The position numbers were made by a program, and so were the translations under genes. DNA of 64,000 bases. It comes from Flaccisagitta enflata. Taxonomy: Eukaryota; Chaetognatha; Sagittoidea; Aphragmophora. Where the stretch lies: contig OZ231128.1 in the NCBI GenBank assembly GCA_965153355.1, forward strand, positions 4,278,001-4,342,000. The letters are read 5' to 3'. Shown piece after piece: positions 1 to 17,963 of this stretch. Below the pieces are notes generated by a model, which saw only the letters and a list, made by a program, of their open reading frames with translations, was not told where the DNA came from and made no database searches. Each line of letters starts with the position of its first letter. Within the stretch, counting starts at the first letter, position 1.

Positions 1-879
1 TTTTGTGTTATCACGCGTATTGGCCTCGACGTTATCCATGGCTTCAATGCCTTTTTGAGGGAGTTTTTCGGGGTCGAGTACAAAAAATCCTTTGCCTTTG
101 TCAAATGGAGCGATGGCGACGTCTTGGCGTTTTTTGAGAGAATTGTATCCTTTGCGTTGATTATAGGTGAGGTTCGATTTCATTTTTTTGTTGTTTTTGA
201 TTTGTTTGAGTAGGAGGGAGGAGGCGTCGTGTCGCGTCTGTTTGGCTAAGTCGCCTTTTCCGGTTCTCTCGAGGAATTGCACGTGCGGTTCGATGGCTGC
301 CATGATTTCCATATACGGCGTTTCTTTAGGAGCAATTTTGAAGTCAGGGCCGAGGGAGAGAAGCTCGATTTCTTCCGGCGTTAGAGGTTGTGTTTGTTGT
401 TGGATGACAGTGTTTTTGACTTTAGACGGCCGATTATTGTTGTTGTTGTTGTTACTTTTTTTGGCGATTTTTTCAAATTTATTTTTGAGTTTTTCACTTC
501 TTTTTTTAAAATGGTCGTCGTAGCTTTTCTTGGTGGCAGAGGTGATTTTTTCAAAATCGGCGGCGTCCACTTGTTCTTTTATTTTATTTTCGATTTCTTT
601 TTCTTCTTTACTTTTTTTCCGAAGTTGGCCTCTTGCGTCGCTTAAAGCTTCACGGAGAATGTCGAAAGAGTATTTGAGGGCGATTCTTTTGGCGCGAGAT
701 GACTTGACGGGCGGGTTGGTGTTGAAAGTTTTAGGAATGACTCTATGGAAACGACACCGTTCGAGGAAAAGGATGCGGTTCTTTGTTGACGCAGTTTGGA
801 GTTTTATACGTTTAAGGCGATTAGAAAGCTTCTTTAAACTCGTCCCATAACGAGTATTCAGATATTGATTAAGCGACAT
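1..879 (-). CDS. Penelope-like retroelement ORF, N-terminal part (runs off window)
   Basis: An uninterrupted minus-strand frame of 293 codons starts at an ATG at 879 and leaves the window at position 1. The first 200 or so residues are Lys/Glu-rich and probably coiled. They are followed by LTPEEIELLSLGPDF and, near the window edge, KKRQDVAIAPFDKGKGFFVLD-like sequence. This pairing of an 'LT.EE..LLS.G..F' block with a later 'D..I.P.DKG.G.VV.D' block is what I know from the region preceding the reverse transcriptase in Penelope-like elements. The catalytic RT motifs and any GIY-YIG endonuclease would lie left of the window. No stop or frameshift is seen, so this copy may be young. It could instead be another non-LTR element with a similar N-terminus. 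Assignment is from memory of the family. Confidence 0.72.
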   Translation of the reverse strand, partial: MSLNQYLNTRYGTSLKKLSNRLKRIKLQTASTKNRILFLERCRFHRVIPKTFNTNPPVKSSRAKRIALKYSFDILREALSDARGQLRKKSKEEKEIENKIKEQVDAADFEKITSATKKSYDDHFKKRSEKLKNKFEKIAKKSNNNNNNNRPSKVKNTVIQQQTQPLTPEEIELLSLGPDFKIAPKETPYMEIMAAIEPHVQFLERTGKGDLAKQTRHDASSLLLKQIKNNKKMKSNLTYNQRKGYNSLKKRQDVAIAPFDKGKGFFVLDPEKLPQKGIEAMDNVEANTRDNTK

Positions 880-1111
880 TGCACATATGGTGAAGATAGA
901 TGGAAGAAAAACATTTCGTTTGGGATACACATATGATGTTTTTAATGATAAAAACAGAAATTTTCGAAGCATATGGACGCTCCATCATCAGCTGTTACAA
1001 TTGTCAGATTAAGGGAAGAGACAGAATTTATAGGGGAAAAAGAGAGAGAGAGAGACAATTGGGAATTAGCCCAAAACCAGACAACAGAACCACTGAGAGG
1101 GGATAAACCCC
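864..1111. repeat. Penelope leader, left arm of a near-perfect inverted repeat
   Basis: This segment is the 5' leader of the minus-strand retroelement plus its first five codons (M S L N Q). Its reverse complement recurs at 1367-1615 almost without mismatch; both arms even encode the same 68-residue open frame. Penelope-like elements often carry partial copies of themselves as pseudo-LTRs in direct or inverted orientation, which fits this arrangement. Confidence 0.85.
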
Positions 1112-1329
1112 TGAACGTGGAACCCCTGAACGTGGAAATTCTTGCCCAAGTTAGGACAAAATCGAAACGTATGCTCCCCATCAAACTCGACCTCATGGAA
1201 GCCTTCCACATCAAGCTTCACAACACCGGTCCCGGCCACGGCTTCAACGAAGATGAAGGTAGACGCGTCTACACCAAACAGTGGGACCCGGTTCTAGCAG
1301 AACTCAGAAAAAAGATGGAACTGGAATGA
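1112..1329 (+). pseudogene. C-terminal fragment of a Penelope-like ORF (truncated)
   Basis: Between the two inverted arms lies a short plus-strand frame ending at TGA 1327-1329. It reads LMEAFHIKLH, then GFNEDEGRRVY, then QWDPVLAELRKK before the stop. The 'EA..IK......N.D.G......W.P.L' spacing resembles the tail that follows the endonuclease domain in retroelement polyproteins. It has no start of its own and is followed within 40 bases by the leader and ATG of a second copy (1367-1615). This is the head-to-tail junction expected from Penelope-like elements. Family assignment of so short a piece is inference. Confidence 0.5.
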
Positions 1330-1366
1330 CCTATGGATTCGCCGCCCCATCCGGGGGAGGGGGCCA

Positions 1367-1615
1367 GGGGTTTATCCCCTCTCAGTGGTTCTGTTGTCTG
1401 GTTTTGGGCTAATTCCCAATTGTCTCTCTCTCTCTCTTTTTCCCCTATAAATTCTGTCTCTTCCCTTAATCTGACAATTGTAACAGCTGATGATGGAGCG
1501 TCCATATGCTTCGAAAATTTCTGTTTTTATCATTAAAAACATCATATGTGTATCCCAAACGAAATGTTTTTCTTCCATCTATCTTCACCATATGTGCAAT
1601 GTCGCTTAATCAACA
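1367..1615. repeat. Penelope leader, right arm of the inverted repeat
   Basis: Reverse complement of 864-1111. Read on the plus strand it is the 5' leader of a second copy, ending after ATG (about 1600) and four further codons, where the copy is cut off. Confidence 0.85.
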
Positions 1616-1732
1616 TCCTTTTGCTCTACTAGGAGACGACATGAAAATTTGACAAATTCTTGCATGAGACTACTTCAGCCATGATAAGGTATATAAGACG
1701 CACTGAAATTAAAGAGAGAGGAATTTACCCAG

Positions 1733-1873
1733 ATGACAAAGTTATTATTCACTTTACTATTTTTGCTCAGGTCAATGCTTGTGTTTTTTTGTTTTTTTGT
1801 ACTTAAATGTGTAAACTTACATGAGACAACCGATCAGTCATTGTCAAATGACAAACATGCTAAGAGATTCTGA
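1733..1873 (+). CDS. Possible 46-residue secreted peptide (uncertain)
   Basis: ATG at 1733 opens a 46-codon frame ending at TGA 1871-1873. The first 25 residues are strongly hydrophobic (MTKLLFTLLFLL, then FFCFFVL), as in a signal peptide or membrane anchor. A short polar tail follows, ending near a KR pair. A TATA-like TATATAAG sits at about 1690, roughly 40 bases upstream. No relative is recognised, the frame is short and the region is AT-rich, so chance is a real alternative. It could also be the beginning of a spliced gene, since CAG/GT occurs inside it. Confidence 0.22.
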   Translation: MTKLLFTLLFLLRSMLVFFCFFVLKCVNLHETTDQSLSNDKHAKRF

Positions 1874-1934
1874 TTCTGATTCTGATGAGACTAAAAAGTG
1901 AAAAAAATAGCAACAATCATTTCAGTAACTGATT

Positions 1935-2078
1935 ACTGAAAATTTTAAATTTGCATAAAAAATCCAAATATCATTAAGATAAGAACATAGCGCCCTCAGT
2001 TTGGGTTTTAGGAATCGCGCTATGTTCTTGTTTTGTTGATATTTTGATTTTATATGCAAATTTAAAATTTTCAATGAG
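1935..2078. mobile_element. Palindromic MITE (about 145 bp)
   Basis: Arms of about 60 bases beginning AAAATTTTAAATTTGCAT are inverted around a short centre; both arms contain the block ATAGCGC/GCGCTAT followed by AGAACAT/ATGTTCT. No coding capacity. Confidence 0.6.
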
Positions 2079-2309
2079 CCATGGTATATTGACAAAAGAA
2101 GTTTTCTATTGTATTTCGCATGTTTTTTAGCTGTAAAATAAAGGATTTGGGTTTAAAACTGGCATATGCAAGTCTATTCATGCAAAATATGGCTGTTGAC
2201 AGTTTAATTGAAAGCATAAAAACAAAAATTGTCATCAAATTTCATTTTATAAATTTCATGACTTATCTAGCTCGGGTAGCAAATTCTATAGTAATTTTCA
2301 GTGCGTCAT

Positions 2310-2552
2310 AACAAGTGACGTGGGGTCACAATATTGTTGCGGACGGGTGGGCAGGGGCAGCCAGCCCTCATCCACACCCAACGCCCCACCCAACACCCCT
2401 TCCAACACAGACACAAACACAAAAAGCTTCTAAATCGCTCGTTTTCCCACTTTTCGACTCGTGCTCATGGACCGATGGACAGACCGACGGACGGACAGAC
2501 AGACGGACGGAACGACGAACAGACAAAGCCTCTTTCAAGAGCAACTAAAAAA
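2310..2552 (+). mobile_element. DINE/Helentron-like short element, GTTGCGGAC type
   Basis: Begins AACAAG, then a leader, then motif GTTGCGGAC (2336-2344) and GGGTGGGCAGGGGC. The body is rich in GACC/GGAC repeats. The 3' end is AAAGCCTCTTTCAAGAGCAACTAAAAA, so only the AGTTGC part of the 3' hairpin is kept. A second, better preserved copy of this subtype lies at 50357-50575. Confidence 0.6.
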
Positions 2553-2923
2553 GGAATTAGATGCACAATACGAGACGTCCAAGAAACGGAACGATCAAAA
2601 AGTGTGACTGTTTTTCTTGGTTGCAACTTTTGTGAAATCATATGCTGTTTCTTTTTTAATAGCGTCAACGCGCGTTGTCATGTAGTAAAAACGAAAACAG
2701 ATTTGAATTGGTCATACTCTGGGGCTATAACATGCAGCTCACATTACCTTACATCGCCCAAGTTGAGCCATAAAAACCCTTACTTCTAAGCTTCCTTATT
2801 TCTTAGATTTTTTACCCAATTTTTTTGAAGAAAAAAAATCACCCAGACATGATTTTGGCCAAAAATGAATGAAATTCATTGCATTTGGACAGTATTCTTC
2901 CGTATTTGTCGCGTGGGATCTAT

Positions 2924-4428
2924 TCAAACGCAGGGAAAAAATTCCGACATAGCCTTTTCTCTCGCACTTTCGAGGGACCAACCCAAGTTGACTTCCCAAT
3001 CATTGTAGAAGCTAGCGTTTGGCCGTGGTGATTTTATCTTACACGCAGTTGAATTTGATTTCAGAGCAAAATCTGAAGTGTTGAGATACAAGGGCCTACT
3101 TGATTCAAGCCCTAATAAAAGACTCAAGGCTGGGATTAGAGCGATGAGGCTAGGATTGGAGCTATATGGTTAGGATTGCAGCCTCCTGGCTGAGATTGGA
3201 GCCTTTAGGCTGGGGTTGGAGCTTTGGGGCTGAGATTCAAGTCTCGAAGCTGAAATACCGGGTCATCAGCCTGAGATGCCGGATAATGTTAAGCTTTTAC
3301 TCTGAGATGCCAAATATCACGGATTTCAAATTAACTGTCTCTTATAGAGTATAGGTTGACGTTTTTAGTATCAAAATTTCATCAAAATTGGTCAAGTAGT
3401 TTAGATTTTACATGTATTTATATAAAAAACTTCCTTGTTGCCACTTCCGTTTTTTCATTGGAAACTGGTGGAACAGTCTTTTTTCCCATTCTCTCATTTT
3501 GCAATATTTTGAGCTAGAATCATGAGATTAGTTTTAAATAAAAGATGATTTGACAAATTTTTGAAACTACATCAATTTTTTTTCATACTAGACCATTCCA
3601 GCTCAAAATGTTGAAAAAAGAGAGGAATTTGAAAATGCTCTCTCTCACAGTTTTTATTGAAAATTCTGCCATTGAGAGAAAATTAGTTTTTACTTCAAAG
3701 ACTTGTAAAATCAAAACTACTTAACCGATTTTGATGAAATTTTGATACAAAAAACGTCAATTTATGCTCTTTAAGAGACAATCAGTATGAAATCCAGGAT
3801 ATGTGGCATCTCTGAGTAAAAGCTTAACAGAATCCGGCATCTCAGGCTGATGACCCTGTAGGAGCCTTGAGGCTGGGATTGGAGCCTTGAGGCTGGGATT
3901 GCAGCCTGGGGGCTACAATTTAGGCTTCGGAGCGGGAGGGGGGGGACGGAGGAGGAGGAGAAGAAGGAGAAGGAGGAGGAGAAAATCTACCATATGTGTG
4001 AAAGCATAGCATAGCTGCCCAAAAGGATATTTAACTGAAGGTGTGTCTGCATTAAACAGCTTATTCGAATATTTTATTTGAATATTAATATCCGGATATT
4101 TCATGTAGTAAATTTTGTAAATTCACTATGTAGAATATCCGGATATTGATATCCAGATAAATTATCCAAATAATATGGTGAATGCAGACGCACCCTAAGA
4201 TTCTATATATATCCATTATAAACGGATTTCTTGTACTTCGGGATCAGGTATAGCAGTTTGACTGTATTGTGAAATGTATTGAAAGTCAAGGTAGAGTTAC
4301 TGTTATAGCGTGTATGATAAAAAGATCTTACCACGACGCACATTCCTAAAATGAGGAAGCGACGTGACTTGGTTTATAGCCACCAAGGCCAGAAACAGGA
4401 CAACAACAGCGAAAATGAAAGATTTCAT
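2924..4428 (-). CDS. Small secreted two-cysteine peptide (two exons, 81 aa)
   Basis: Exon 1 is 4428-4332 and exon 2 is 3072-2924. Exon 1 encodes a clear signal peptide (MKSFIFAVVVLFLALVAINQ, likely cut after VTS) and ends phase 1 at GTAAGA. Exon 2 follows a good acceptor (CTTCAG) and joins in frame to give Asp, then 48 residues to TGA 2924-2926. The mature part (about 58 residues) has two cysteines (STACK and FFPCV at the very end), two N-glycosylation sequons (NST, NAS) and a basic VRR near its start. A terminal-spanning disulfide is possible. A TATA box lies at the expected distance upstream. No family is recognised, so no function is given; a secreted effector or peptide precursor are equally possible. 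The intron carries two MITE-like repeats. Confidence 0.6.
3130..3960. repeat. Large palindromic element with GGCTGGGATT tandem ends
   Basis: Sequences at 3248-3420 and 3705-3860 are inverted copies (for example GCCTGAGATGCCGG against CCGGCATCTCAGGC). Inner parts at 3420-3560 and 3580-3705 also pair. Both flanks carry tandem GGCTGGGATTGGAGCCT-type units (period about 20). The right flank, ending in the GGAGGA-rich tract and CATATGTGTGAAAGCATAG, recurs inverted at 39840-40015. It lies in the intron of the secreted-peptide gene. Confidence 0.65.
4038..4198. mobile_element. Palindromic MITE (about 160 bp)
   Basis: Terminal inverted repeats read GTGTGTCTGCATTAAACAGC on the left and, inverted, GGGTGCGTCTGCATTCACCA on the right. 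The interior is a palindrome around ATATCCGGATATT blocks. It is in the peptide-gene intron. Confidence 0.65.
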
Positions 4429-4480
4429 TTTTTCCGTCGAGTAAAGCGATCTTTTTTTTTCGGGGTTCACAGAATCTACC

Positions 4481-4489
4481 CTTTTATAC
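4481..4489 (-). promoter_or_regulatory. TATA box of the secreted-peptide gene
   Basis: On the minus strand GGGTATAAAAGGG lies 55-60 bases before the ATG at 4428, which would place the cap site near 4455 with a leader of about 30 bases. A run of 14 G and 8 T (minus strand) lies just upstream, followed by the (GAAA)n tract. Confidence 0.55.
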
Positions 4490-4609
4490 CCTTCAATAGT
4501 ATATTTGACCCCCCCCCCCCCCAAAAAAAAGAAAGCCTCTATTTGCCAACGTATTAGTCCACTAATATTTTAATAGTGAGTGTCACGTCAGACCGTCAGT
4601 TTTTAAGTC

Positions 4610-4631
4610 GCAAGAAAGAAAGAAAGAAAGC

Positions 4632-4699
<68 letters not shown>
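4610..4699. repeat. (GAAA)n microsatellite
   Basis: About 22 nearly perfect tetranucleotide units, a homopurine tract about 150 bases upstream of the secreted-peptide promoter. Confidence 0.95.
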
Positions 4700-4821
4700 C
4701 AGAAAGATACAATAAACAGCGAGTAAAATCTATGGCAGCTCTAGAGAAAAATTCTGCTACGCGGCAGCTTGGGAAATCTGCATCTCTGCTAATGTTCATG
4801 ACGATATAGTAAAACAACAAT

Positions 4822-4939
4822 AACAAGGCCAAGTATGCCAATAAGGTGCGACGTGTGGATCGTCGAACGAATGCGTTACCAACAACCGACCGACCAACGG
4901 ACACAGCCAGTTATTGAGGTGCTTTGTCGCACCTAAAAA
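4822..4939 (+). mobile_element. DINE/Helentron-like element, AGGTGCGAC type
   Basis: Starts AACAAGGCC with the leader stem GGC/GCC, then motif AGGTGCGAC (4844-4852) and a body with GACCGACC. It ends with the hairpin AGGTGCTTTGTCGCACCT (4917-4934) and AAAAA. The last nine bases of the hairpin are the exact complement of the 5' motif. Confidence 0.7.
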
Positions 4940-5075
4940 CCTTGGTCTCGCGGCACCTGTTTTTATACTTCCAGGGTTTAATTCAAGGCCTTCTTTTAAA
5001 TGATGGATTCATTGCACAAGGCCATTTTTGGATTATGGCTCATATTCATACTTGATCGTAGACGGAGGTTCACTT

Positions 5076-5234
5076 AACAAGGCCGGATACACGGCCAATA
5101 CCAGTCGCGGACGGGTGGGCAGGGGCGGAAATGCGCATTTTAACACTTTCCAACTCGATCACCACGGACCGACCAACGGACCAACGGACGGACGGACAAA
5201 GCCTCTTATAGAGTCGCTTGTCCGCGACTAAAAA
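5076..5234 (+). mobile_element. DINE/Helentron-like element, AGTCGCGGAC type
   Basis: AACAA, leader hairpin GGCCGGATACACGGCC, motif AGTCGCGGAC (5103-5112), GGGTGGGCAGGGGCGG, GGAC-rich body, AAAGCCTCTTATAG, 3' hairpin AGTCGCTTGTCCGCGACT (5212-5229), AAAAA. This is the clearest copy of the main subtype. Confidence 0.75.
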
Positions 5235-5406
5235 GGGTTCAAATCACATGCTAGTTGTAGTTACTTTATCCACATCCAATTGGATTAAATGTAACTCAAT
5301 TTTTAGGTGCGACAAAGCACCTCTATAACTGGCTGTGTCCGTCGGTCGGTCGGTTGGTTGGTAAAGCATTCGTTCGACGATCCACACGTCGCACCTTACT
5401 GGCCTA

Positions 5407-7225
5407 ACTATGGCAAAATAAAAAAAGACAGTAATTTTCAAAATGATATTGTGCTCATTTTTTGGAGCAGCTTTATAATTTTCAAGACTATGATAATTTG
5501 TCAAATTTGGTACCTAGCAAAAAATCAGATCTTGAAAAAAATGATTTTTGCGCCCATAGCATTGATTTTTGCAAAATTTGTCTATTGAACAATCACCGAG
5601 TTGGTTTCAATTTCAGTTTAGATATAACTTTGAAAATTAATTATGAGCTCAATTTTAGGAGCAAGATCAAAATTTTTTTAGATGATAAATTGATAATAGC
5701 ATGTCAAATTTCTGACACAGTGAAAAAATCAGAACTCAAAAAAGTTTATTTTTGTAGTTGCAACATCAATTTTTGTAAAATCGTTTAAAGTTGGATGGTC
5801 AAAATTAAAAAACATTTATCTAGAAATGATTTCAAATATTCATTTTTTTTAGAAGCTTTACATCTTTTTTAGGTGGTGATAGTAGGACAAGTTTTTGACA
5901 CAGCAATCGGAACAGCAATCGGAACAGCAATCTTTTTTAGGTGGTGATAGTATGACAAGTTTTTGACACAGCAATCGGAACAGCAATTGGAACTCAAAAA
6001 AGTGTATTTTTGCACCGGTATCATCAAATTTTGTGAATAGACTTCTAATAAAAACTCTAGTATTGATATCCAGTTTTGACAGATTTTACAAAAATTGATG
6101 TAGAAGGTACAAAAATACACTTTTTTGAATTCCGATTTTTTGGCTGTGTCAGAAATTTGACCTGCTATCACCATCTCAGAAATATTGATCTAGCTTTAGA
6201 AGTTGAGCTCAGAGTAAATTTTTAAAGTTGGATCTAAACTGAAACCTATTCGGCGATGGTTCAATTGACAAATTTTGCAAAACTCAATGCTATGGGCGCA
6301 AAAATCAACTTTTTCAAAATCTGATTTTTTTACCAGGTAGCAAATTTGACAAACTATCTTGGTCTAAAAAATTAGGAACCTGCTCTAAAAAATGAGCTCA
6401 CAATATCATTTTGAAAATTACTGTCTTTTTTTACAGGGTGTCCCAAGTCAGTTGCAACATAAAGAATCGACATATCTCTGCTTCTAGGTCCTCAAATCAA
6501 TTTCTGAAAAAAGATCTAAAAAGATCTTGGTCTGCACTTTTTACATGCAAAATTTCATGATAATCGGACAATTAGTTTAAGGGCCACATTTCTTTGAAAT
6601 GCAGAAGTGATTTCTGACCATGTCTTTTTTTAGTTTTTTACTTTTTGCTGTACTTGGCAGTAGCTGTCTTTTATTGCTTGTCATTTTTTAACCAATTGAG
6701 CTAAAACCCTGTGATTGGTCTCAAATGGCAGATAATTTGTCATAGATTTTAGATCACCAAAAAAATTTGGCAATTTTCCAAGATTTGATAAGATTTTTAT
6801 TGTTTTTTTCAAGAGTTTCACTTTTGATTTTGATAATGTTTGACCAAAATCATCAATAAAGTCATGAATTGTCAAAATTTTTCCAAGATTTCTATGCAGA
6901 TGTACAATCAATGTACAATTATCTTTTATTTGAGACCTATCCCAGGTTTCTGGATCAATTTGTCATAAAGTGGCAGAGAGTTAAAGTCAGCTTCTTTCAA
7001 ATACAGCTATAAAATAGATAATTTTCCACTTAATGTTACTACTCATTTGATGTTCTTCTGACCCGCAACTATCCAATACTCAAAGTGGAAGTTTGGTATG
7101 ACAAAAAGTGCAGACCTAGATCTTCGTAGATCTTTTTTCAGAAATCAATTTGAGTTCCTAGAAGCAGAGATATGTCGATTCTTTATGTTGCAACTGACTT
7201 GGGACACCCTGTATTTTGCCATAGT
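5407..7225. mobile_element. Palindromic MITE inserted at TA, itself interrupted
   Basis: Ends ACTATGGCAAAATA (5407) and its inverse TATTTTGCCATAGT (7225), flanked by TA on both sides. The arms pair over hundreds of bases, for example AACAATCACCGAGTTGGTTTC (5590s) against its inverse near 6250. A second MITE (6434-7211) sits near its right end. Confidence 0.7.
6434..7211. mobile_element. MITE with CAGGGTGTCCCAAGTCAG termini, TA target duplication
   Basis: Terminal inverted repeats of about 120-130 bases starting CAGGGTGTCCCAAGTCAGTT at 6434 and ending in the exact inverse at 7211, flanked by TA on each side. No coding capacity in about 780 bases. TA duplication suggests mobilisation by a Tc1/mariner-type or similar transposase. 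Confidence 0.75.
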
Positions 7226-7247
7226 TACTTGGCCTTGTTTGTTCTTT

Positions 7248-7878
7248 CGTAACCACCCACAGTGGGCCTTAATTGGATATGGGTTCAAAAAAATCCCCGA
7301 TAGTAGTGACTTGTATAAGTAGGTAGAATTCATACTGGAGAATTAATGTTGACTCTTAAAAAAAAATTTCCGTTGAAAATTTTTGCAAAATTCATCAAAA
7401 AGTATCACTTTTACCACATCTACATATATAGATTTTAAGGATATACCAATTTTTAAATTCTGATTCAAGATTTATATTCCTAGTAAAATTTCCAATCATT
7501 TGATAGGTCACACTATATAGTTTTATGATAAAATAAGATTTTCATATTTTGAGCCACCGTTACTTTCTTTGTAACGGTAGCATAGAAAATAGAAATTTTA
7601 TTTTTTGATAGATATATATAGTGCTACCTATCAAATGATTGGAAATTTCATCAGGAATATGAATCTTGAATCAAATATTCAATACACTTCAAATCTAAAG
7701 TTTTATATCAAATGTTTGAAAAATTCAAAATGTTTTAGTCATTTTTGCAAAAATTTTCAAGGGAAATTTTTTTTTAAAGGTCAACATCACATCTCCACTA
7801 TAAATTGTACCAACTGATACCAGTCACTGCTACTGGGGATTTTTTTTAACTCATATCCAATTAAGGCCCACTGTGCAC
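7248..7878. mobile_element. Palindromic MITE upstream of the K2P exon
   Basis: Arms of about 300 bases: ACCCACAGTGGGCCTTAATT (7253) inverts to AATTAAGGCCCACTGTGCACC near 7870. The inner block CCAATCATTTGATAGGT (7492) inverts at about 7625. It ends some 45 bases before the first visible channel exon. Confidence 0.7.
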
Positions 7879-7921
7879 CAGTCATACTCATCTAGCCCCT
7901 TATTTGTCCAATATCCCATAG

Positions 7922-15567
<7,646 letters not shown>

Positions 15568-15737
15568 TGTGTTTTCAACAACAAGTTTAATAGTGCGGTA
15601 TCTGTTTGATATCGGGTCAAGTACTCTTCCACGAGCCTCGTTTGTTTGGATCTTCATGAACATGAGTAAAATACTCAGTGTGAATATTCTTTTTACCTAA
15701 ACTATTGTTAAGCTAGACAAGACTAGATCAGACATAC

Positions 15738-15912
15738 GTACAGTTAAACCCCGCAATAACGGCTCTCAAGGGACTAACAAATTTTATCCACCGTAAATGG
15801 ATTTCCATTATTGCCAATATAGAAATTTAATTTAATTTTACATCCACTATAAATAAATTTCCATTATTCTCGTAATTTCTTGTATCCGTTATAGCGGGGT
15901 TTAAATGTACAT
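15738..15912. mobile_element. MITE, CAGTTAAACCCCGC termini, TA duplication
   Basis: TA, CAGTTAAACCCCGCAATAACGG, about 130 bases, then the inverse CCGTTATAGCGGGGTTTAAATG, TA. Related copies: 26509-26684, 28796-28968, 60865-61050. It is probably mobilised by a Tc1/mariner-type transposase. Confidence 0.7.
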
Positions 15913-16290
15913 ACATCAGACAGCCATTGGCCCACTTTATTCAGCACCATTTGTATTTGACAGAGTAAGAAATTGTTAGGCTTCAAGTCTAGCAATCTGC
16001 GTTACTGCAGGGCTCGCGCGTACGGACAGACGAACAGATAGATACATTTATCAACTTGGACGACAAGGACAACTTGAAGAATTCTACACCGAACTACCAG
16101 GAGTACTACAACGTCAAAAAGAAAAGATTTGATTTAATATTAAATTGCGTTTATTGAAGATATAACAAAACATAAGACAACCTTAATATTACAATATTTT
16201 TTTCGTTTGTTGTTCAAAATATTATTATGAATGCGACATATGAGGTAACATACTGAAGGCAAGAGAGGATGACGGGCACAACGACGCCGT

Positions 16291-17820
16291 TAAAAAGCTT
16301 AAAAACAACAGTCCTCGACTGTAGTCTATTTGGTGTCCGACCTGGCTACTCAGTCTGACCCGGCTACTCAGTCTGACCCAGCTACTCAGTCTGACCCGGC
16401 TACTCAGTCTGACCCGGCTACTCAGTCTGACCCGGCTACTCAGTCTGACCCGGCTACTCAGTCTGACCCGGCTACTCAGTCTGACCCGGCTACTCAGTCT
16501 GACCCGGCTACTCAGTCTGACCCGGCTACTCAGTCTGACCCGGCTACTCAGTCTGACCCGGCTACTCAGTCTGACCCGGCTACTCAGTCTGACCCGGCTA
16601 CTCAGTCTGACCCGGCTACTCAGTCTGACCCGGCTACTCAGTCTGACCCGGCTACTCAGTCTGACCCGGCTACTCAGTCTGACCCGGCTACTCAGTCTGA
16701 CCCGGCTACTCAGTCTGACCCGGCTACTCAGTCTGACCCGGCTACTCAGTCTGACCCAGCTACTCAGTCTGACCCGGCTACTCAGTCTGACCCGGCTACT
16801 CAGTCTGACCCAGCTACTCAGTCTGACCCAGCTACTCAGTCTGACCCAGCTACTCAGTCTGACCAATTGCTACTCAGTCTGACCCAGCTACCAATTGCAT
16901 ACCATAAAGTCCATGATGGCATACCTAAAGTTCATGGTGGCATACCTTACAGCCTATGATGGCATACCTTGAAGCCCATGAAGGCATTCCTTGAAGTCCA
17001 TGAAAGCATACCTTATAATCCAACAATAAAAAAGATTACAAAATTTTCAAATTTTTCAAAAAAATTCAGAAAAAAAATCAAAAAAAAAAAATTTTTTTTA
17101 AAAAAAAATTCAAAAAAAAAAAATTTCAAAAAAAAAATTTTTTCAAAAAAAAAAAATTTTAAAAAATTTTTGAAAAAAGAAAAATTTTTCAAAAAAAATT
17201 TAAAAAAATTTTTTTGAAAAAAAATTCTTAAGTCCAAGAAATAATGTTACTAGATACATCATAAATACCCTTATATTTTCTTAACCAATACTCAGAATTT
17301 ACTGAAATCTTGCAGGGGAGCTTTAATTGATGCAATGAACCTTCACAACAAGTTTGAACAACATTGGTGAACCTTTACTACCATTCCCCTATGTAAATTG
17401 CACAAGTCAAGAAATAATACTACTAGCAAAATACCCTTATATCTTCTAAACCAATACTCAGAATTATCTGAAATCTTGCAGGGGAGCTTTAATTGATGCA
17501 TTAAACCTTCACACCAAGTTTGAACAACATTGGTGAACCTTCACTACCCTTCCCCTATGTAAATTGCACAAGTCCAGGAATTAATATTACTACAAAAATA
17601 ATAGGCAAAGGGTATTAAATATTTATGAATGTTGTTGAAAGTTGGTACACAGGTTAGTAATGCCCTAAAAATAACACTGACCAAGTTTCATCAACATCTG
17701 AGTTGTGGTTCTCAAGTTTTTAAGGGTTGACACAACAAACAACGAACAACGAACGGCTTACTACACGATCAGTGCTATGTTATAGTCCTCGACGTAAACT
17801 GATCGTCGAGGACAAAAAAA
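16291..17820 (+). mobile_element. DINE-like element with central minisatellite, copy 1
   Basis: The left end TAAAAAGCTTAAAAACAACA is followed by motif GTCCTCGAC (16311-16319). Next come about 29 copies of an 18-bp unit (GACCCGGCTACTCAGTCT), A/T-rich slippage sequence (17040-17225) and about 550 bases of unique 3' sequence. The end is a hairpin (17784-17812) with arms GTCCTCGACG and CGTCGAGGAC, then AAAAAAA. A second copy with only about 8 units is at 42067-42989. The open frames through the 18-bp array (DPATQS repeats) exist only because 18 is a multiple of three. Confidence 0.75.
16346..16868. repeat. 18-bp minisatellite, about 29 units
   Basis: Units GACCCGGCTACTCAGTCT, nearly identical, a few with GACCCAG at the edges. 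The array is internal to the element 16291-17820. Confidence 0.95.
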
Positions 17821-17963
17821 ACGCTTAATCGATTCGCGAAGAAAGAAGCGACATTGAATCGTTGGTGCATTATTAACGGCGCCGTCACGCAGCCATCGAG
17901 TAGAAAAAGATCGACGAAGTTGGGAAGAGGAGGAAAATGCGAGAAATGGGGGAAACAGCCTGG

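Larger units (their letters stand above)
5300..7239 (-). mobile_element. DINE/Helentron-like element (AGGTGCGAC type) split by nested MITEs
   Basis: Minus-strand copy: the 3' hairpin is at 5305-5322, the 5' motif at 5388-5396 (GTCGCACCT on plus), and the leader is broken. The outer leader end GGCCTTGTT (AACAAGGCC on minus) lies at 7231-7239, beyond a 1.8 kb insertion. The split leader reads AACAAGGCCAAGTA, insertion, then TAGGCCAGTAAGG. Confidence 0.65.

Noticed and set aside
16225-16959. Long open frames on both strands encoding DPATQS or VRLSSR repeats
   Set aside because: An 18-bp minisatellite has no stops in several frames by construction; the array lies inside a mobile element that recurs at 42067 with a different unit number.
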